Of a DNA stretch of 64,000 nucleotides, positions 11,529 to 24,550 are shown in pieces. Location: NCBI RefSeq assembly GCF_032854445.1, contig NW_027017994.1, positions 1 through 64,000 on the forward strand, in the 5' to 3' direction. A program made the translations under genes and the position numbers. The notes under the pieces are model-generated. The model ran no database searches. It worked only from the letters and a program-made list of their open reading frames with translations, and was not told the origin of the DNA. How positions within the stretch are numbered: position 1 is the stretch's first letter; each line of letters starts with the position of its first letter. The DNA is from Liolophura sinensis. Its lineage: Eukaryota; Mollusca; Polyplacophora; Chitonida; Chitonidae.

Positions 11529-14500
11529 CACTTTTGCATTTTTGCATGGTCTTTTTCTTAATTGAAATCGGCTACACTGTACTCTGTACAATCGCGACTG
11601 GTCATTACTATATTCAACTTTTGACTATAAGTTATGTGCCCTTCGGTTGCCCAGAAGACGACAAATCTTTGGGCCAAGCCCATTTAACTCACCCAGCAAT
11701 TGTCTTACTTCTAAGTCCAAGACAATCTCAATGTCTTTATCTACGTGTAGAAAAACCACACCTTTTGTACATAAAAATCACAAGGTACTTGATACAGTCT
11801 GCTGTAAAAAGTACAACTGACAACAGACCCACATGAATAAGGTGCCAAAAGATGCGGAATTGGGCCAGGCATCGGCAGGTGTTAAAAAATTGCAAATTTC
11901 CCTGGTTTCCATGGAGTAAGAGCCGTTGCTGGGCACGTGATTATGACATCAATGATCATTCAATTGTCACTACAGCCAAAAGTATTGGTTGGAGAGCAAC
12001 GCGGTTTGTACCATTCGATTTGTCGTCACAAAATACGTCGGATTAGCCTCTTACCAGTAGCACTGGAACAATTTTTCCAATTTTGCATTTTTGCATGGTC
12101 TTTTTGTTAATTGAAATCGGCTACACTGTACTCTGTACAATCGCGACTGGTCATTACTATATTCAACTTTTGACTATAAGTTATGTGCCCTTCGGTAGCC
12201 CAGAAGACGTCAAATCTTTGGGCTAAGCCCATTTAACTCACCCAGCAATTGTCTTACTTCTAAGTCGAAGACAATCTCAATGTCTTTATCTACGTGTAGA
12301 AAAACCACACCATTTGTACATGAAAAACACAAGGTACTTGATACAGTCTGCTGTAAAAAGTACAACTGAACACTGACCCACTTCAGTAAGGTGCCAAAAG
12401 ATGCGGAATTGAGCCAGGCATCGGCAGCTGTTGAAAAATTGCAAATATCCCTGGTTTCCATGGAGTAAGAGCCGTTGCTGGGCACGTGATTATGACATCA
12501 ATGATCATTGAATTGTCGCTACAGCCAAAAGTATTATTCGGAGAGCCACGCGGTTTGCACCATTCGATTTCTCGTCACAAAATACGTCGGATTAGCCTCT
12601 TACCAGTAGCACTGGAACAGTTTTTCCACTTTTGCATTTTTACCTGGTCTTTTTGTTAATTGAAATCGGCTACACTGTACTCTGTACAATCGCGACTGGT
12701 CATTACTATATTCAACTTTTGACTATAAGTTATGTGCCCTTCGGTAGCCCAGAAGACCTGAAATCTTTGGGCTAAGCCCATTTAACTCACCCAGCAATTG
12801 TGTTACTTCTAAGTCGAAGACAATCTCAATGTCTTTATCTACGTGTAGAAAAACCACACCTTTTGTACATAAAAATCACAGGGTACTCGATACAGTCTGC
12901 TGTAAAAAGTACAACTGACAACAGACCCACATGAATAAGGTGCCAAAAGATGCGGAATTGGGCCAGGCATCGGCAGCTGTTAAAAATTGCAAATATCCCT
13001 GGTTTCCATGGAGTAAGAGCCGTTGCTACGCACGTGATTATGACATCAATGATCATTCAATTGTCACTACAGCCAAAAGTGTTGGTCGGAGAGCAACGCG
13101 GTTTGTACCATTCGATTTGTAGTCACAAAATACGTCGGATTAGCCTTTTACCAGCAGCACTGGAACAATTTTTCCAATTTTGCATTTTTGCCTGGTCTTT
13201 TTGTTAATTGAAATCGGCTACACTGTACTCTGTACAATCGCGACTGGTCATTACTATATTCAACTTTTGACTATAAGTTATGTGCCCTTCGGTAGCCCAG
13301 AAGACGACAAATCTTTGGGCCAAGCCCATTTAACTCACCCAGCAATTGCCTTACTTCTAAGTGCAAGACAATCTCAATGTCTTTATCTACGTGTAGAAAA
13401 ACCACACCATTTGTACATGAAAAACACAAGGTACTTGATACAGTCTGCTGTAAAAAGTACAACTGAACACTGACCCACTTCAGTAAGGTGCCAAAAGATG
13501 CGGAATTGAGCCAGACATCGGCAGCTGTTGAAAAATTGCAAATATCCCTGGTTTCCATGGAGTAAGAGCCGTTGCTACGCACGTGATTATGACATCAATG
13601 ATTATTCAATTGTCGTTACAGCCAAAAGTATTGGTCGGAGAGCAACGCGGATTGCACCATTCGATTTCTCGTCACAAAATACGTCGGATTAGCCTCTCAC
13701 TAGTAGCACTGGAACAGTTTTTCCACTTTTGCATTTTTGCCTGGTCTTTTTGTTAATTGAAACCGGCTACACTGTACTCTGTACAATTGCGACTGGTCAT
13801 TACTATATTCAACTTTTAACTATAAGTTATGTGCCCTTCGGTAGCCCAGAAGATCTGAAATCTTTGGGCCAAGCCCATTTAACTCACCCAGCAATTGTCG
13901 TATTTCTAAGTGCAAGACATTCTCAATGTCTTTATCTACGTGTAGAAAAACCACACCATTTGTACATAAAAAACACAAGGTACTTGATACAGTCTGCTGT
14001 AAAAAGTACAACTAAACACTGACCCACATTTATCAGGTGCCAAAAGATGCGGAATTGGGCCAGGCATCGGCAGCTGTTAAAAAATTGCAAATATCCCTGG
14101 TTTCCATGGAGAAAGAGCCGTTGCTGGGCACGTGATTATGACATCAATGATCATTCAATTGTCGCTACAACCAAAAGTATTGGTCGCAGAGCAACGCGGT
14201 TTGCACCATTCGATTTCTCGTCACAAAATACGTCGGATTAGCCTCTTACCAGCAGCACTGGAACATTTTTTCCACTTTTGCATTTTTGCCTGGTCTTTTT
14301 GTTAATTGAAATCGGCTACACTGTACTCTGTACAATCGCGACTGGTCATTACTATATTCAACTTTTGACTATAAGTTATGTGCCCTTCGGTAGACCAGAA
14401 GACGTCAAATCTTTGGGCTAAGCCCATTTAACTCACCCAGCAATTGTCTTACTTCTAAGTCGAAGACAATCTCAATGTCTTTATCTACGTTTAGAAAAAC

Positions 14501-15919
14501 CACACCTTTTGTACATAAAAATCACAAGGTACTTGATACAGTCTGCTGTAAAAAGTACAACTGACAACAGACCCACATGAATAAGGTGCCAAAAGATGCG
14601 GAATTGGGCCAGGCATCGGCAGGTGTTAAAAAATTGCAAATTTCCCTGGTTTCCATGGAGTAAGAGCCGTTGCTGGGCACGTGATTATGACATCAATGGT
14701 CATTCAATTGTCACTACAGCCAAAAGTGTTGGTGGGAGAGCAACGCGGTTTGCACCATTCGATTTGTCGTGACAAAATACGTCGGATTAGCCTCTTACCA
14801 GCAGCACTGGAACAATTTTTCCAATTTTGCATTTTTACCTGGTCTTTTTGTTAATTGAAATCTGCTACACTGTAGTATGTACAATCGCGACTGGTCATTA
14901 CTATATTCAACTTTTGACTATAAGTTATGTGCCCTTCGGTAGCCCAGAAGACGTCAAATCTTTGGGCTTAGCCCATTTAACTCACCCAGCAATTGTCTTA
15001 TTTCTAAGTCGAAGACAATCTCAATGTCTTTATCTACGTGTAGAAAAACCACACCATTTGTACATGAAAAACACAAGGTACTTGATACAGTCTGCTGTAA
15101 AAAGTACAACTGAACACTGACCCACTTCAGTAAGGTGCCAAAAGATGAGGAATTGAGCCAGGCATCGGCAGCTGTTGAAAAATTGCAAATTTCCCTGGTT
15201 TCCATGGAGTAAGAGCCGTTGCTACGCACGTGATTATGATATCAATGATCATTCAATTGTCGCTACAGCCAATAGTATTGGTCGGAGAGCAACGCGGATT
15301 GCACCATTCGATTTCTCGTCACAAAATACGTCGGATTAGCCTCTTACTAGTTGCACTGGAACAGTTTTTGCACTTTTGCATTTTTGCCTGGTGTTTTTGT
15401 TAATTGAAATCGGCTACACTGTACTCTGTACAATCGCGACTGGTCATTACTATAATCAACTTCTGACTATAAGTTATGTGCCCTTCGGTAGCCCAGAAGA
15501 CCTGAAATCTTTGGGCCAAGCCCATTTAACTCACCCAGCAATTGTCTTATTTCTAAGTCCAAGACAATCTCAATGTCTTTATCTACGTGTAGAAAAACCA
15601 CACCATTTGTACGTGAAAAACACAAGGTACTTGATACAGTCTGCTGTAAAAAGTACAACTAAACACTGACCCACATTTATAAGGTGCCAAAAGATGCGGA
15701 ATTGGGCCAGGCATCGGCAGCTGTTAAAAAATTGCAAATATCCCTGGTTTCCATGGAGTAAGAGCCGTTGCTGGGCAAGTGATTATGACATCAATGATCA
15801 TTCAATTGTCGCTACAGCCAAAAGTATTGGTTGGAGAGCAACGCGGTTTGCACCATTCGATTTCTCGTCACAAAATACGTCGGATTAGCCTCTTACCAGC
15901 AGCACTAGAACAGTTTTTC
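11529..15919 (+). repeat. Left domain, last block: mixed monomer types
   Basis: Eight monomers. The first extends the relationship with 6.16-6.7 kb (GTTGCCCAG, GGCAGGTG, TTGGTTGGAG). The units around 12.9-13.45 kb copy those around 9.07-9.6 kb at 7 monomers distance (GTGTTGGTCGG, GATTTGTAGTCAC, AGCCTTTTACC). The unit at 13.73 kb has the rare GACATTCTCAATG, found again only in the 44.5-48.6 kb region. The units at 14.3-15.9 kb add GTAGACCAG, CTGTAGTATG and CAAGTG variants and lead into the next subfamily. Confidence 0.7.
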
Positions 15920-18900
15920 CACTTTTGCATTTTTGCCTGGTGTTTTTGTTAATTGAAATCGGCTACACTGTACTCTGTACAATCGCGACTGGTCATTACT
16001 ATATTCAACTTTTGACTATAAGTTATGTGCTCTTCGGTAGCCCAGAAGACCTGAAATCTTTGGGCTAAGCCCATTTAACTCACCCAGCAATTGTCTTATT
16101 TCTAAGTGCAAGACAATCTCAATGTCTTTATCTACGTGTAGAAAAACCACACCATTTGTACGTGAAAAACACAAGGTACTTGATACAGTCTGCTGTAAAA
16201 AGTACAACTAAACACTGACCCACATTTAAAAGGTGCCAAAAAATGCTGAATTGGGCCAGGCATCGGTAGCTGTTGAAAAATTGCAAATATCCCTGGTTTC
16301 CATGGAGTAAGAGCCGTTGCTACGCACGTGATTATGACATCAATGATCATTCAATTGTCGCTACAGCCAAAGTATTGGTCGGGGAGCAAACGCGGATTGC
16401 ACCATTCGATTTCTCGTCACAAAATACGTCGGATTAGCCTCTTACCAGCAGCACTAGAACAGTTTTTCCACTTTTGCATTTTTGCCTGGTCTTTTTGTTA
16501 ATTGAAATCGGCTACACTGTACTCTGTACAATCGCGACTGGTCATTTACTATATTCAACTTTTGACTATAAGTTATGTGCTCTTCGGTAGCCTAGAAGAC
16601 CTGAAATCTTTGGGCTAAGCCCATTTAACTCACCCAGCAATTGTCTTATTTCTAAGTGCAAGACAATCTCAATGTCTTTATCTACGTGTAGAAAAACCAC
16701 ACCATTTGTACGTGGAAAAACACAAGGTACTTGATACAGTCTGCTGTAAAAAGTACAACTAAACACTGACCCACATTTAAAAGGTGCCAAAAGATGCTGA
16801 ATTGGGCCAGGCATCGGTAGCTGTTGAAAAATTGCAAATATCCCTGGTTTCCATGGAGTAAGAGCCGTTGCTACGCACGTGATTATGACATCAATGATCA
16901 TTCAATTGTCGCTACAGCCAAAAGTATTGGTCGGAGAGCAACGCGGATTGCACCATTCGATTTCTCGTCACAAAATACGTCGGATTAGCCTCTTACCAGC
17001 AGCACTAGAACAGTTTTTCCACTTTTGCATTTTTGCCTGGTCTTTTTGTTAATTGAAATCGGCTACACTGTACTATGTACAATCGCGACTGGTCATTACT
17101 ATATTCAACTTTTGACTATAAGTTATGTGCTCTTCGGTAGCCTAGAAGACCTGAAATCTTTGGGCTAAGCCCATTTAACTCACCCAGCAATTGTCTTATT
17201 TCTAAGTGCAAGACAATCTCAATGTCTTTAATTTACGTGTAGAAAAACCACACCATTTGTACGTGAAAAACACAAGGTTACTTGATACAGTCTGCTGTAA
17301 AAAAGTACAACTAAACACTGACCCACATTTAAAAGGTGCCAAAAGATGCGGAATTGGGCCAGGCATCGGTAGCTGTTGCAAAATTGCAAATATCCCTGGT
17401 TTCCATTGGAGTAAGAGCGTTGCTACGCACGTGATTATGACATCAATGATCATTCAATTGTCGCTACAGCCAAAAGTATTGGTCGGAGAGCAACGCGGAT
17501 TGCACCATTCGATTTCTCGTCACAAATACGTCGGATTAGCCTCTTGTCAAGCAGCACTGGGAACAATTTTTCGAATTTTGCATTTTTGCCTGGTCTTTTT
17601 GTTAATTGAAATCGGCTACACTGTACTATGTACAATCGCGACTGATCATTACTATATTCAACCTTTTGACTATAGGTTATGTGCCCTTCGGTAGCCCAGA
17701 AGACGACAAATCTTTGGGCCAAGCCCATTTAACTCACCCAGCAAATTGTCTTATTTCTAAGTCCAAGACAATCTCAATGTCTTTATCTACGTGTAGAAAA
17801 ACCACACCTTTTGTACATAAAAACACAAGGTACTTGATACAGTCTGCTGTAAAAAGTACAACTAAACACTGACCCACATTATAAAGTGCCAAAAGATGCG
17901 GAATTGGGCCAGGCATCGGCAGCTGTTAAAAAATTGCAAATATCCCTGGTTTCCATGGAGTAAGAGCCGTTGCTACGCACGTGATTATGACATCAATGAT
18001 CATTCAATTGTCGCTACAGCCAAAAGTATTGGTCCGGAGAGCAACGCGGTTTGCACCATTCGATTCTCGTCACAAAATACGTCGGATTAGCCTCTTACCA
18101 GCAGCACTAGAACAGTTTTTCCACTTTTGCATTTTTTGCCTGGTCTTTTTGTTAATTGAAATCGGCTACACTGTACTATGTACAATCGCGACTGGTCATT
18201 ACTATATTCAACTTTTGACTATAGGTTATGTGCCCTTCGGTAGCCCAGAAGACGACAAATCTTTGGGCCAAGCCCATTTAACTCACCCAGCAATTGTCTT
18301 ATTTCTAAGTCCAAGACAATCTCAATGTCTTTATCTACGTGTAGAAAAACCACACCTTTTGTACATAAAAAACACAAGGTACTTGATACAGTCTGCTGTA
18401 AAAAAGTACAACTAAACACTGACCCACATTTATAAAGTGCCAAAAGATGCGGAATTGGGCCAGGCATCGGCAGCTGTTAAAAAATTGCAAATATCCCCTG
18501 GCTTTCCATGGAGTAAGAGCCGTTGCTACGCACGTGATTATGACATCAATGATCATTCAATTGTCGCTACAGCCAAAAGTATTGGTCGGGGAGCAACGCG
18601 GTTTGCACCATTCGATTTCTCGTCAACAAAATACGTCGGATTAGCCTCTTACCAGCAGCACTAGAACAGTTTTTTCCACTTTTGCATTTTTGCCTGGTCT
18701 TTTTGTAATTGAAATCGGCTACACTGTACTCTGTACAATCGCGACTGGGTCATTACTATATTCAACTTTTGACTATAAGTTATGTGCTCTTCGGTAGCCT
18801 AGAAGACCTGAAATCTTTGGCTAAGCCCATTTAACTCACCCAGCAATTGTCTTATTTCTAAGTGCAAGACAATCTCAATGTCTTTATCTACGTGTAGAAA

Positions 18901-19774
18901 AACCACACCATTTGTACGTGAAAAACACAAAGGTACTTGATACAGTCTGCTGTAAAAAGTAACAACTAAACACTGACCCACATTTAAAAGGTGCCAAAAG
19001 ATGCGGAATTGGGCCAGGCATCGGTAGCTGTTGAAAAATTGCAAATATCCCTGGTTTCCATGGAGTAAGAGCCGTTGCTACGCACGTGATTATGACATCA
19101 ATGATCATTCAATTGTCGCTACAGCCAAAGTATTGTCGGAGAGCAACGCGGATTGCACCATTCGATTTCTCGTCACAAATACGTCGGATTAGCCTCTTGT
19201 CAGCAGCACTGGAACAATTTTCGAATTTTGCATTTTTGCCTGGTCCCCTTTTTGTTAATTGAAATCGGCTACACTGTACTATGTACAATCGCGACTGGTC
19301 ATTACTATATTTCAACTTTTGACTATAGTTATGTGCCCTTCGGTAGCCCAGAAGACGACAAATCTTTGGGCCAAGCCCATTTAACTCACCCAGCAATTGT
19401 CTTATTTCTAAGTCCAAGACAATCTCAATGTCTTTATCTACGTGTAGAAAAACCACACCTTTTGTACATAAAAAACACAAGGTACTTGATACAGTCTGCT
19501 GTAAAAAGTACAACTAAACACTGACCCACATTTATAAAGTGCCAAAAGATGCGGAATTGGGCCAGGCATCGGCAGCTGTTAAAAAATTGCAAATATCCCT
19601 GGTTTCCATGGAGTAAGAGACGTTGCTGGGCAAGTGATTATGACATCAATGATCATTCAATTGTCACTACAGCCAAAAGTATTGGTCGGAGAGCAACGCG
19701 GTTTGCACCATTTGATTTCTCGTCACAAAATACGTCGGATTAGCCTCTTACCAGCAGCACTGGAACAGTTTTTC
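15920..19774 (+). repeat. Local subfamily with private markers and many 1-bp indels
   Basis: Seven monomers. Those at 15920, 16470, 17020 and 18675 share GTGCTCTTCGG, TTTAAAAGGTGCC and ATCGGTAGC (and, except the first, TAGCCTAGAAG). Those at about 17575, 18125 and 19225 share a CTATGTACAATC dyad variant, CACCTTTTGTACATAAAAA and ATAAAGTGCC. A rare TCTTGTC(A)AGCAG...TTCGAATTTTGC junction occurs at about 17545 and 19197, three monomers apart, implying a 3-monomer duplication. Single-base insertions and deletions are dense from about 16.4 to 19.3 kb, and may partly be consensus error. Confidence 0.75.
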
Positions 19775-20875
19775 CACTTTTGCATTTTTACCTGGTCTTT
19801 TTGTTAATTGAAATCGGCTACACTGTACTCTGTACAATCGCGACTGGTCATTACTATATTCAACTTCTGACTATAAGTTATGTGCCCTTCGGTAGCCCAG
19901 AAGACGTCAAATCTTTGAGCGAAGCCCATTTAACTCACCCAGCAATTGTCTTACTTCTAAGTCCAAGACAATCTCAATGTCTTTATCTACGTGTAGAAAA
20001 ACCACACCATTTGTACGTGAAAAACACAAGGTACTTGATACAGGTCTGCTGTAAAAAGTACAACTTAACACTGACCCACATTTATAAGGTGACAAAAGAT
20101 GCGGAATTGGGCCAGGCATCGGCAGCTGTTAAAAAATTGCAAATATCCCTGGTTTCCATGGAGTAAGAGCCGTTACTGGGCACGTGATTATGACATCAAT
20201 GATCATTCAATTGTCACTACAGCCAAAAGTATTGGTCGGAGAGCAACGCGGATTGCACCATTCGATTTCTCGTCACAAAATACGTCGGATTAGCCTCTTA
20301 CTAGTAGCACTGGAACAGTTTTTCCACTTTTGCATTTTTACCTGGTCTTTTTTTTAATTGAAACCGGCTACACTGTACTCTGTACAATCGCGACTGGTCA
20401 TTACTATATTCAACTTTTGACTATAAGTTATGTGCCCTTCGGTAGCCCAGAAGACCTGAAATCTTTGGGCTAAGCCCATTTAACTCACCCAGCAATTGCC
20501 TTACTTTTAGGTCGAAGACAATCTCAATGTCTTTATTTACGTGTAGAAAAACCACACCATTTGTACATGAAAAACACAAGGTACTTGATACAGTCTGCTG
20601 TAAAAAGTACAACTTAACAGTGACCCACATTTATAAGGTGCCAAAAGATGCGGAATTGGGCCAGGCATCGGCAGCTGTTAAAAAAATTGCAAATATCCTG
20701 GTTTCCAAGGAGTAAGAGCCGTTGCTGGGCACGTGATTATGACATCAATGATCATTTCAATTGTCGCTACAGCCAAAAGTATTGGTCAGAGAGCAACGCG
20801 GTTTGCACCATTCGATTTCTCGTCACAAAATACGTCGGATTAGCCTCTTACCAGCAGCACTGGATCATTTTTTTC
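19775..20875 (+). repeat. First 'GAGCGAA' + 'TTTTAGGTCG' monomer pair
   Basis: The first unit has CTTTGAGCGAAGCCC, GGTGACAAAAG and CCGTTACTGGGC. The second has CTTTTTTTTAATTGAAACC, CTTTTAGGTCGAAG, TTTATTTACG and the TTAACAGTGACCC cassette. This ordered pair recurs at 23.6, 24.7, 29.1, 34.05, 36.8 and 40.1 kb, and in altered form at 58.8 kb. The preceding CATTTGATTTCTCG (19709) is shared with 23551 and 40581. Confidence 0.8.
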
Positions 20876-23617
20876 CACTTTTGCATTTTTGCCTGGTCTT
20901 TTTGTAATTGAAATCGGCTACACTCTACTATGTACCATTGCGACTGGTCATTACTATATTCAACTTTTGACTATAAGTTATGTGCCCTTCGGTAGCCCAG
21001 AAGACGACAAATCTTTGGGCTAAGCCATTTAACTCACCCAGCAATTGCCTTACTTCTAAGTCCAAGACAATCTCAATGTCTTTATCTACGTGTAGAAAAA
21101 CCACACCATTTGTACATAAAAAACACAAGGTACTTGATACAGTCTGCTGTAAAACGTACAACTGAACACTGACCCACTTCAGTAAGGTGCCAAAAGATGC
21201 GGAATTCAGCCAGGCATCGGCAGCTGTTGAAAAATAGCAAATTTCCCTGGTTTCCATGGAGTAAGAGACGTTGCTGGGCAAGTGATTATGACATCAATGA
21301 TCATTCAATTGTCACTACAGCCAAAAGTATTGGTCGGAGAGCAACGCGGTTTGCACCATTCGATTTCTCGTCACAAAATACGTCGGATTAGCCTCTTACC
21401 AGCAGCACTGGAACAGTTTTTCCACTTTTGCATTTTTACCTGGTCTTTTTGTTAATTGAAATCGGCTACACTGTACTCTGTACAATCGCGACTGGTCATT
21501 ACTATATTCAACTTTTGACTATAAGTTATGTGCCACTTCGGTAGCCAGAGACGACAAATCTTTATGCCAAGCCCATTTAACTCACCCAGCAATTGCCTTA
21601 CTTCTAAGTGCAAGACAATCTCAATGTCTTTATCTACGTGTAGAAAAAAACCACACCATTTGTACGTGAAAAACACAAGGTACTTGATACAGTCTGCTGT
21701 AAAAAGTACAACTGAACACTGACCCACTTCAGTAAGGTGCAAAAAGATGCGGAATTGAGCCAGGCATCGGCAGCTGTTGAAAAATTGCAAATTTCCTGGT
21801 TTCCTTGGAGTAAGAGACGTTGCTGGGTACGTGATTATGACATCAATGATCATTCAATTGTCACTACAGCCAAAAGTATTGGTCGGAGAGCAACGCAGTT
21901 TGCACCATTCGATTTCTCGTCACAAAATACGTCGGATTAGCCTCTTACCAGCAGCACTGGAACAGTTTTTCCACTTTTGCATTTTTACCTGGTCTTTTTG
22001 TTAATTGAAATCGGCTACACTGTACTCTGTACAATCGCGACTGGTCATTACTATATTCAACTTTTGACTATAAGTTATGTGCCCTTCGGTAGCCCAGAAG
22101 ACCTGAAATCTTTGGGCTAAGCCCATTTAACTTACCCAGCAATTGCCTTACTTCTAAGTCCAAGACAATCTCAATGTCTTTATCTACGTGTAGAAAAACC
22201 ACACCTTTTGTACATAAAAATCACTAGGTACTTGATACAGTCTGCTGTAAAAAGTACAACTTAACACTGACCCCACATGAATAAGGTGCCAAAAGATGCG
22301 GAATTGGGCCAGGCATCGGCAGCTGTTAAAAAATTGCAAATATCCCTGGTTTCCATGGAGTAAGAGACGTTGCTGGGCACGTGATTATGACATCAATGAT
22401 CATTCAATTGTCGCTACAGCCAAAAGTATTGGTCGGAGAGCAACGCGGTTTGCACCATTCGATTTCTCGTCACAAAATACGCCGGATTAGCCTCTTACCA
22501 GCAGCACTGGAACAGTTTTTCCACTTTTGCATTTTTGCCTGGTCTTTTTGTTAATTGAAATCGGCCTACACTGTACTCTGTACAATCGCGAGTGGTCATT
22601 ACTATATTCAACTTTTGACTATAAGTTATGTGCCCTTCGGTAGCCCAGAAGACCTGAAATCTTTGGGCCCAGCCCATTTAACTCACCCAGCAATTGTCTT
22701 ATTTCTAAGTCCAAGACAATCTCAATGTCTTTATCTACGTGTAGAAAAACCACACCATTTGTACATAAAACACAAGGTACTTGATACAGTCTGCTGTAAA
22801 AAGTACAACTAAACACTGACCCACATTTATCAGGTGACAAAAGATGCGGAATTGGGCCAGGCATCGGCAGCTGTTAAAAAATTGCAAATATCCCTGGTTT
22901 CCATGGAGTAAGAGCCGTTGCTACGCACGTGATTATGACATCAATGATCATTCAATTGTCGCTACAGCCAAAAGTATTGGTCAGAGAGCAACGCGGTTTG
23001 CACCATTCGATTTCTCGTCACAAAATACGTCGGATTAGCCTCTTACCAGCAGCACTGGAACAGTTTTTCCACTTTTGCATTTTTGCATGGTCTTTTCGTT
23101 AATTGAAATCGGCTACACTGTACTCTGTACAATCGCGACTGGTCATTACTATATTAACTTTTGACTATAAGTTATGTGCCCTTCGGTAGCCCAGAAGACG
23201 ACAAATCTTTGGGCCAAGCCCATTTAACTCACCCAGCAATTGTCTTACTTCTAAGTCCAAGACAATCTCAATGTCTTTATCTACGTGTAGAAAAACCACA
23301 CCATTTGTACGTGAAAAACACAAGGTACTTGATACAGTCTGCTGTAAAAAGTACAACTGAACACTGACCCACTTCAGTAAGGTGCCAAAAGATGCGGAAT
23401 TCAGCCAGCATCGGCAGCTGTTGAAAAATAGCAAATTTCCCTGGTTTCCATGGAGTAAGAGACGTTGCTGGGCAAGTGATTATGACATCAATGATCATTC
23501 AATTGTCACTACAGCCAAAAGTATTGGTCGGAGAGCAACGCGGTTTGCACCATTTGATTTCTCGTCACAAAATACGTCGGATTAGCCTCTTACCAGCAGC
23601 ACTGGAACAGTTTTTCC
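20876..23617 (+). repeat. Transitional block mixing left-type and right-type monomers
   Basis: Five monomers. The first has CACTCTACTATGTACCATTG (shared with 51.67 kb) and a TTCAGCC/CAAGTG tail. The second has local damage (GTGCCACTTCGGTAGCCAGAG, CTTTATGCC). The third combines a TTAACACTGACC cassette start with a CCACATGAATAAGG end, a mixture of two cassette states seen only here. The fourth has the left-type TTTATCAGGTGAC cassette. The fifth returns to TTCAGCC/CAAGTG before the next GAGCGAA unit. Confidence 0.7.
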
Positions 23618-24550
23618 ACTTTTGCATTTTTACCTGGTCTTTTTGTTAATTGAAATCGGCTACACTGTACTCTGTACAATCGCGACTGGTCATTACTATA
23701 TTCAACTTCTGACTATAAGTTATGTGCCCTTCGGTAGCCCAGAAGACGTCAAATCTTTGAGCGAAGCCCATTTAACTCACCCAGCAATTGTCTTACTTCT
23801 AAGTCCAAGACAATCTCAATGTCTTTATCTACGTGTAGAAAAACCACACCATTTGTACGTGAAAAACACAAGGTACTTGATACAGTCTGCTGTAAAAAGT
23901 ACAACTTAACACTGACCCACATTTATAAGGTGACAAAAGATGCGGAATTGGGCCAGGCATCGGCAGCTGTTAAAAAATTGCAAATATCCCTGGTTTCCAT
24001 GGAGTAAGAGCCGTTACTGGGCACGTGATTATGACATCAATGATCATTCAATTGTCACTACAGCCAAAAGTATTGGTCGGAGAGCAACGCGGATTGCACC
24101 ATTCGATTTCTCGTCACAAAATACGTCGGATTAGCCTCTTACTAGTAGCACTGGAACAGTTTTTCCACTTTTGCATTTTTACCTGGTCTTTTTTTTAATT
24201 GAAACCGGCTACACTGTACTCTGTACAATCGCGACTGGTCATTACTATATTCAACTTTTGACTATAAGTTATGTGCCCTTCGGTAGCCCAGAAGACCTGA
24301 AATCTTTGGGCTAAGCCCATTTAACTCACCCAGCAATTGCCTTACTTTTAGGTCGAAGACAATCTCAATGTCTTTATTTACGTGTAGAAAAAACCACACC
24401 ATTTGTACATGAAAAACACAAGGTACTTGATACAGTCTGCTGTAAAAAGTACAACTTAACAGTGACCCACATTTATAAGGTGCCAAAAGATGCGGAATTG
24501 GGCCAGGCATCGGCAGCTGTTAAAAAATTGCAAATATCCCTGGTTTGTTT
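23618..24550 (+). repeat. Second GAGCGAA pair; its second unit changes type at 24.55 kb
   Basis: The GAGCGAA unit (23618) is followed by a TTTTAGGTCG unit (about 24168) whose front matches its class but whose tail, from about 24551, is of the CAAGTG/GGAACAG class that normally precedes a GAGCGAA unit. At the switch the sequence reads TGGTTTGTTTCCATGG, with an extra GTTT, and AGAAGAGCTTGC in place of AGAGACGTTGC. This looks like a repair or exchange junction. Confidence 0.7.

Noticed and set aside
17206-17694. 162-codon + strand ORF
   Set aside because: It lies in the indel-dense tract and joins frames that are closed in neighbouring monomers; it is an artefact of the repeat.
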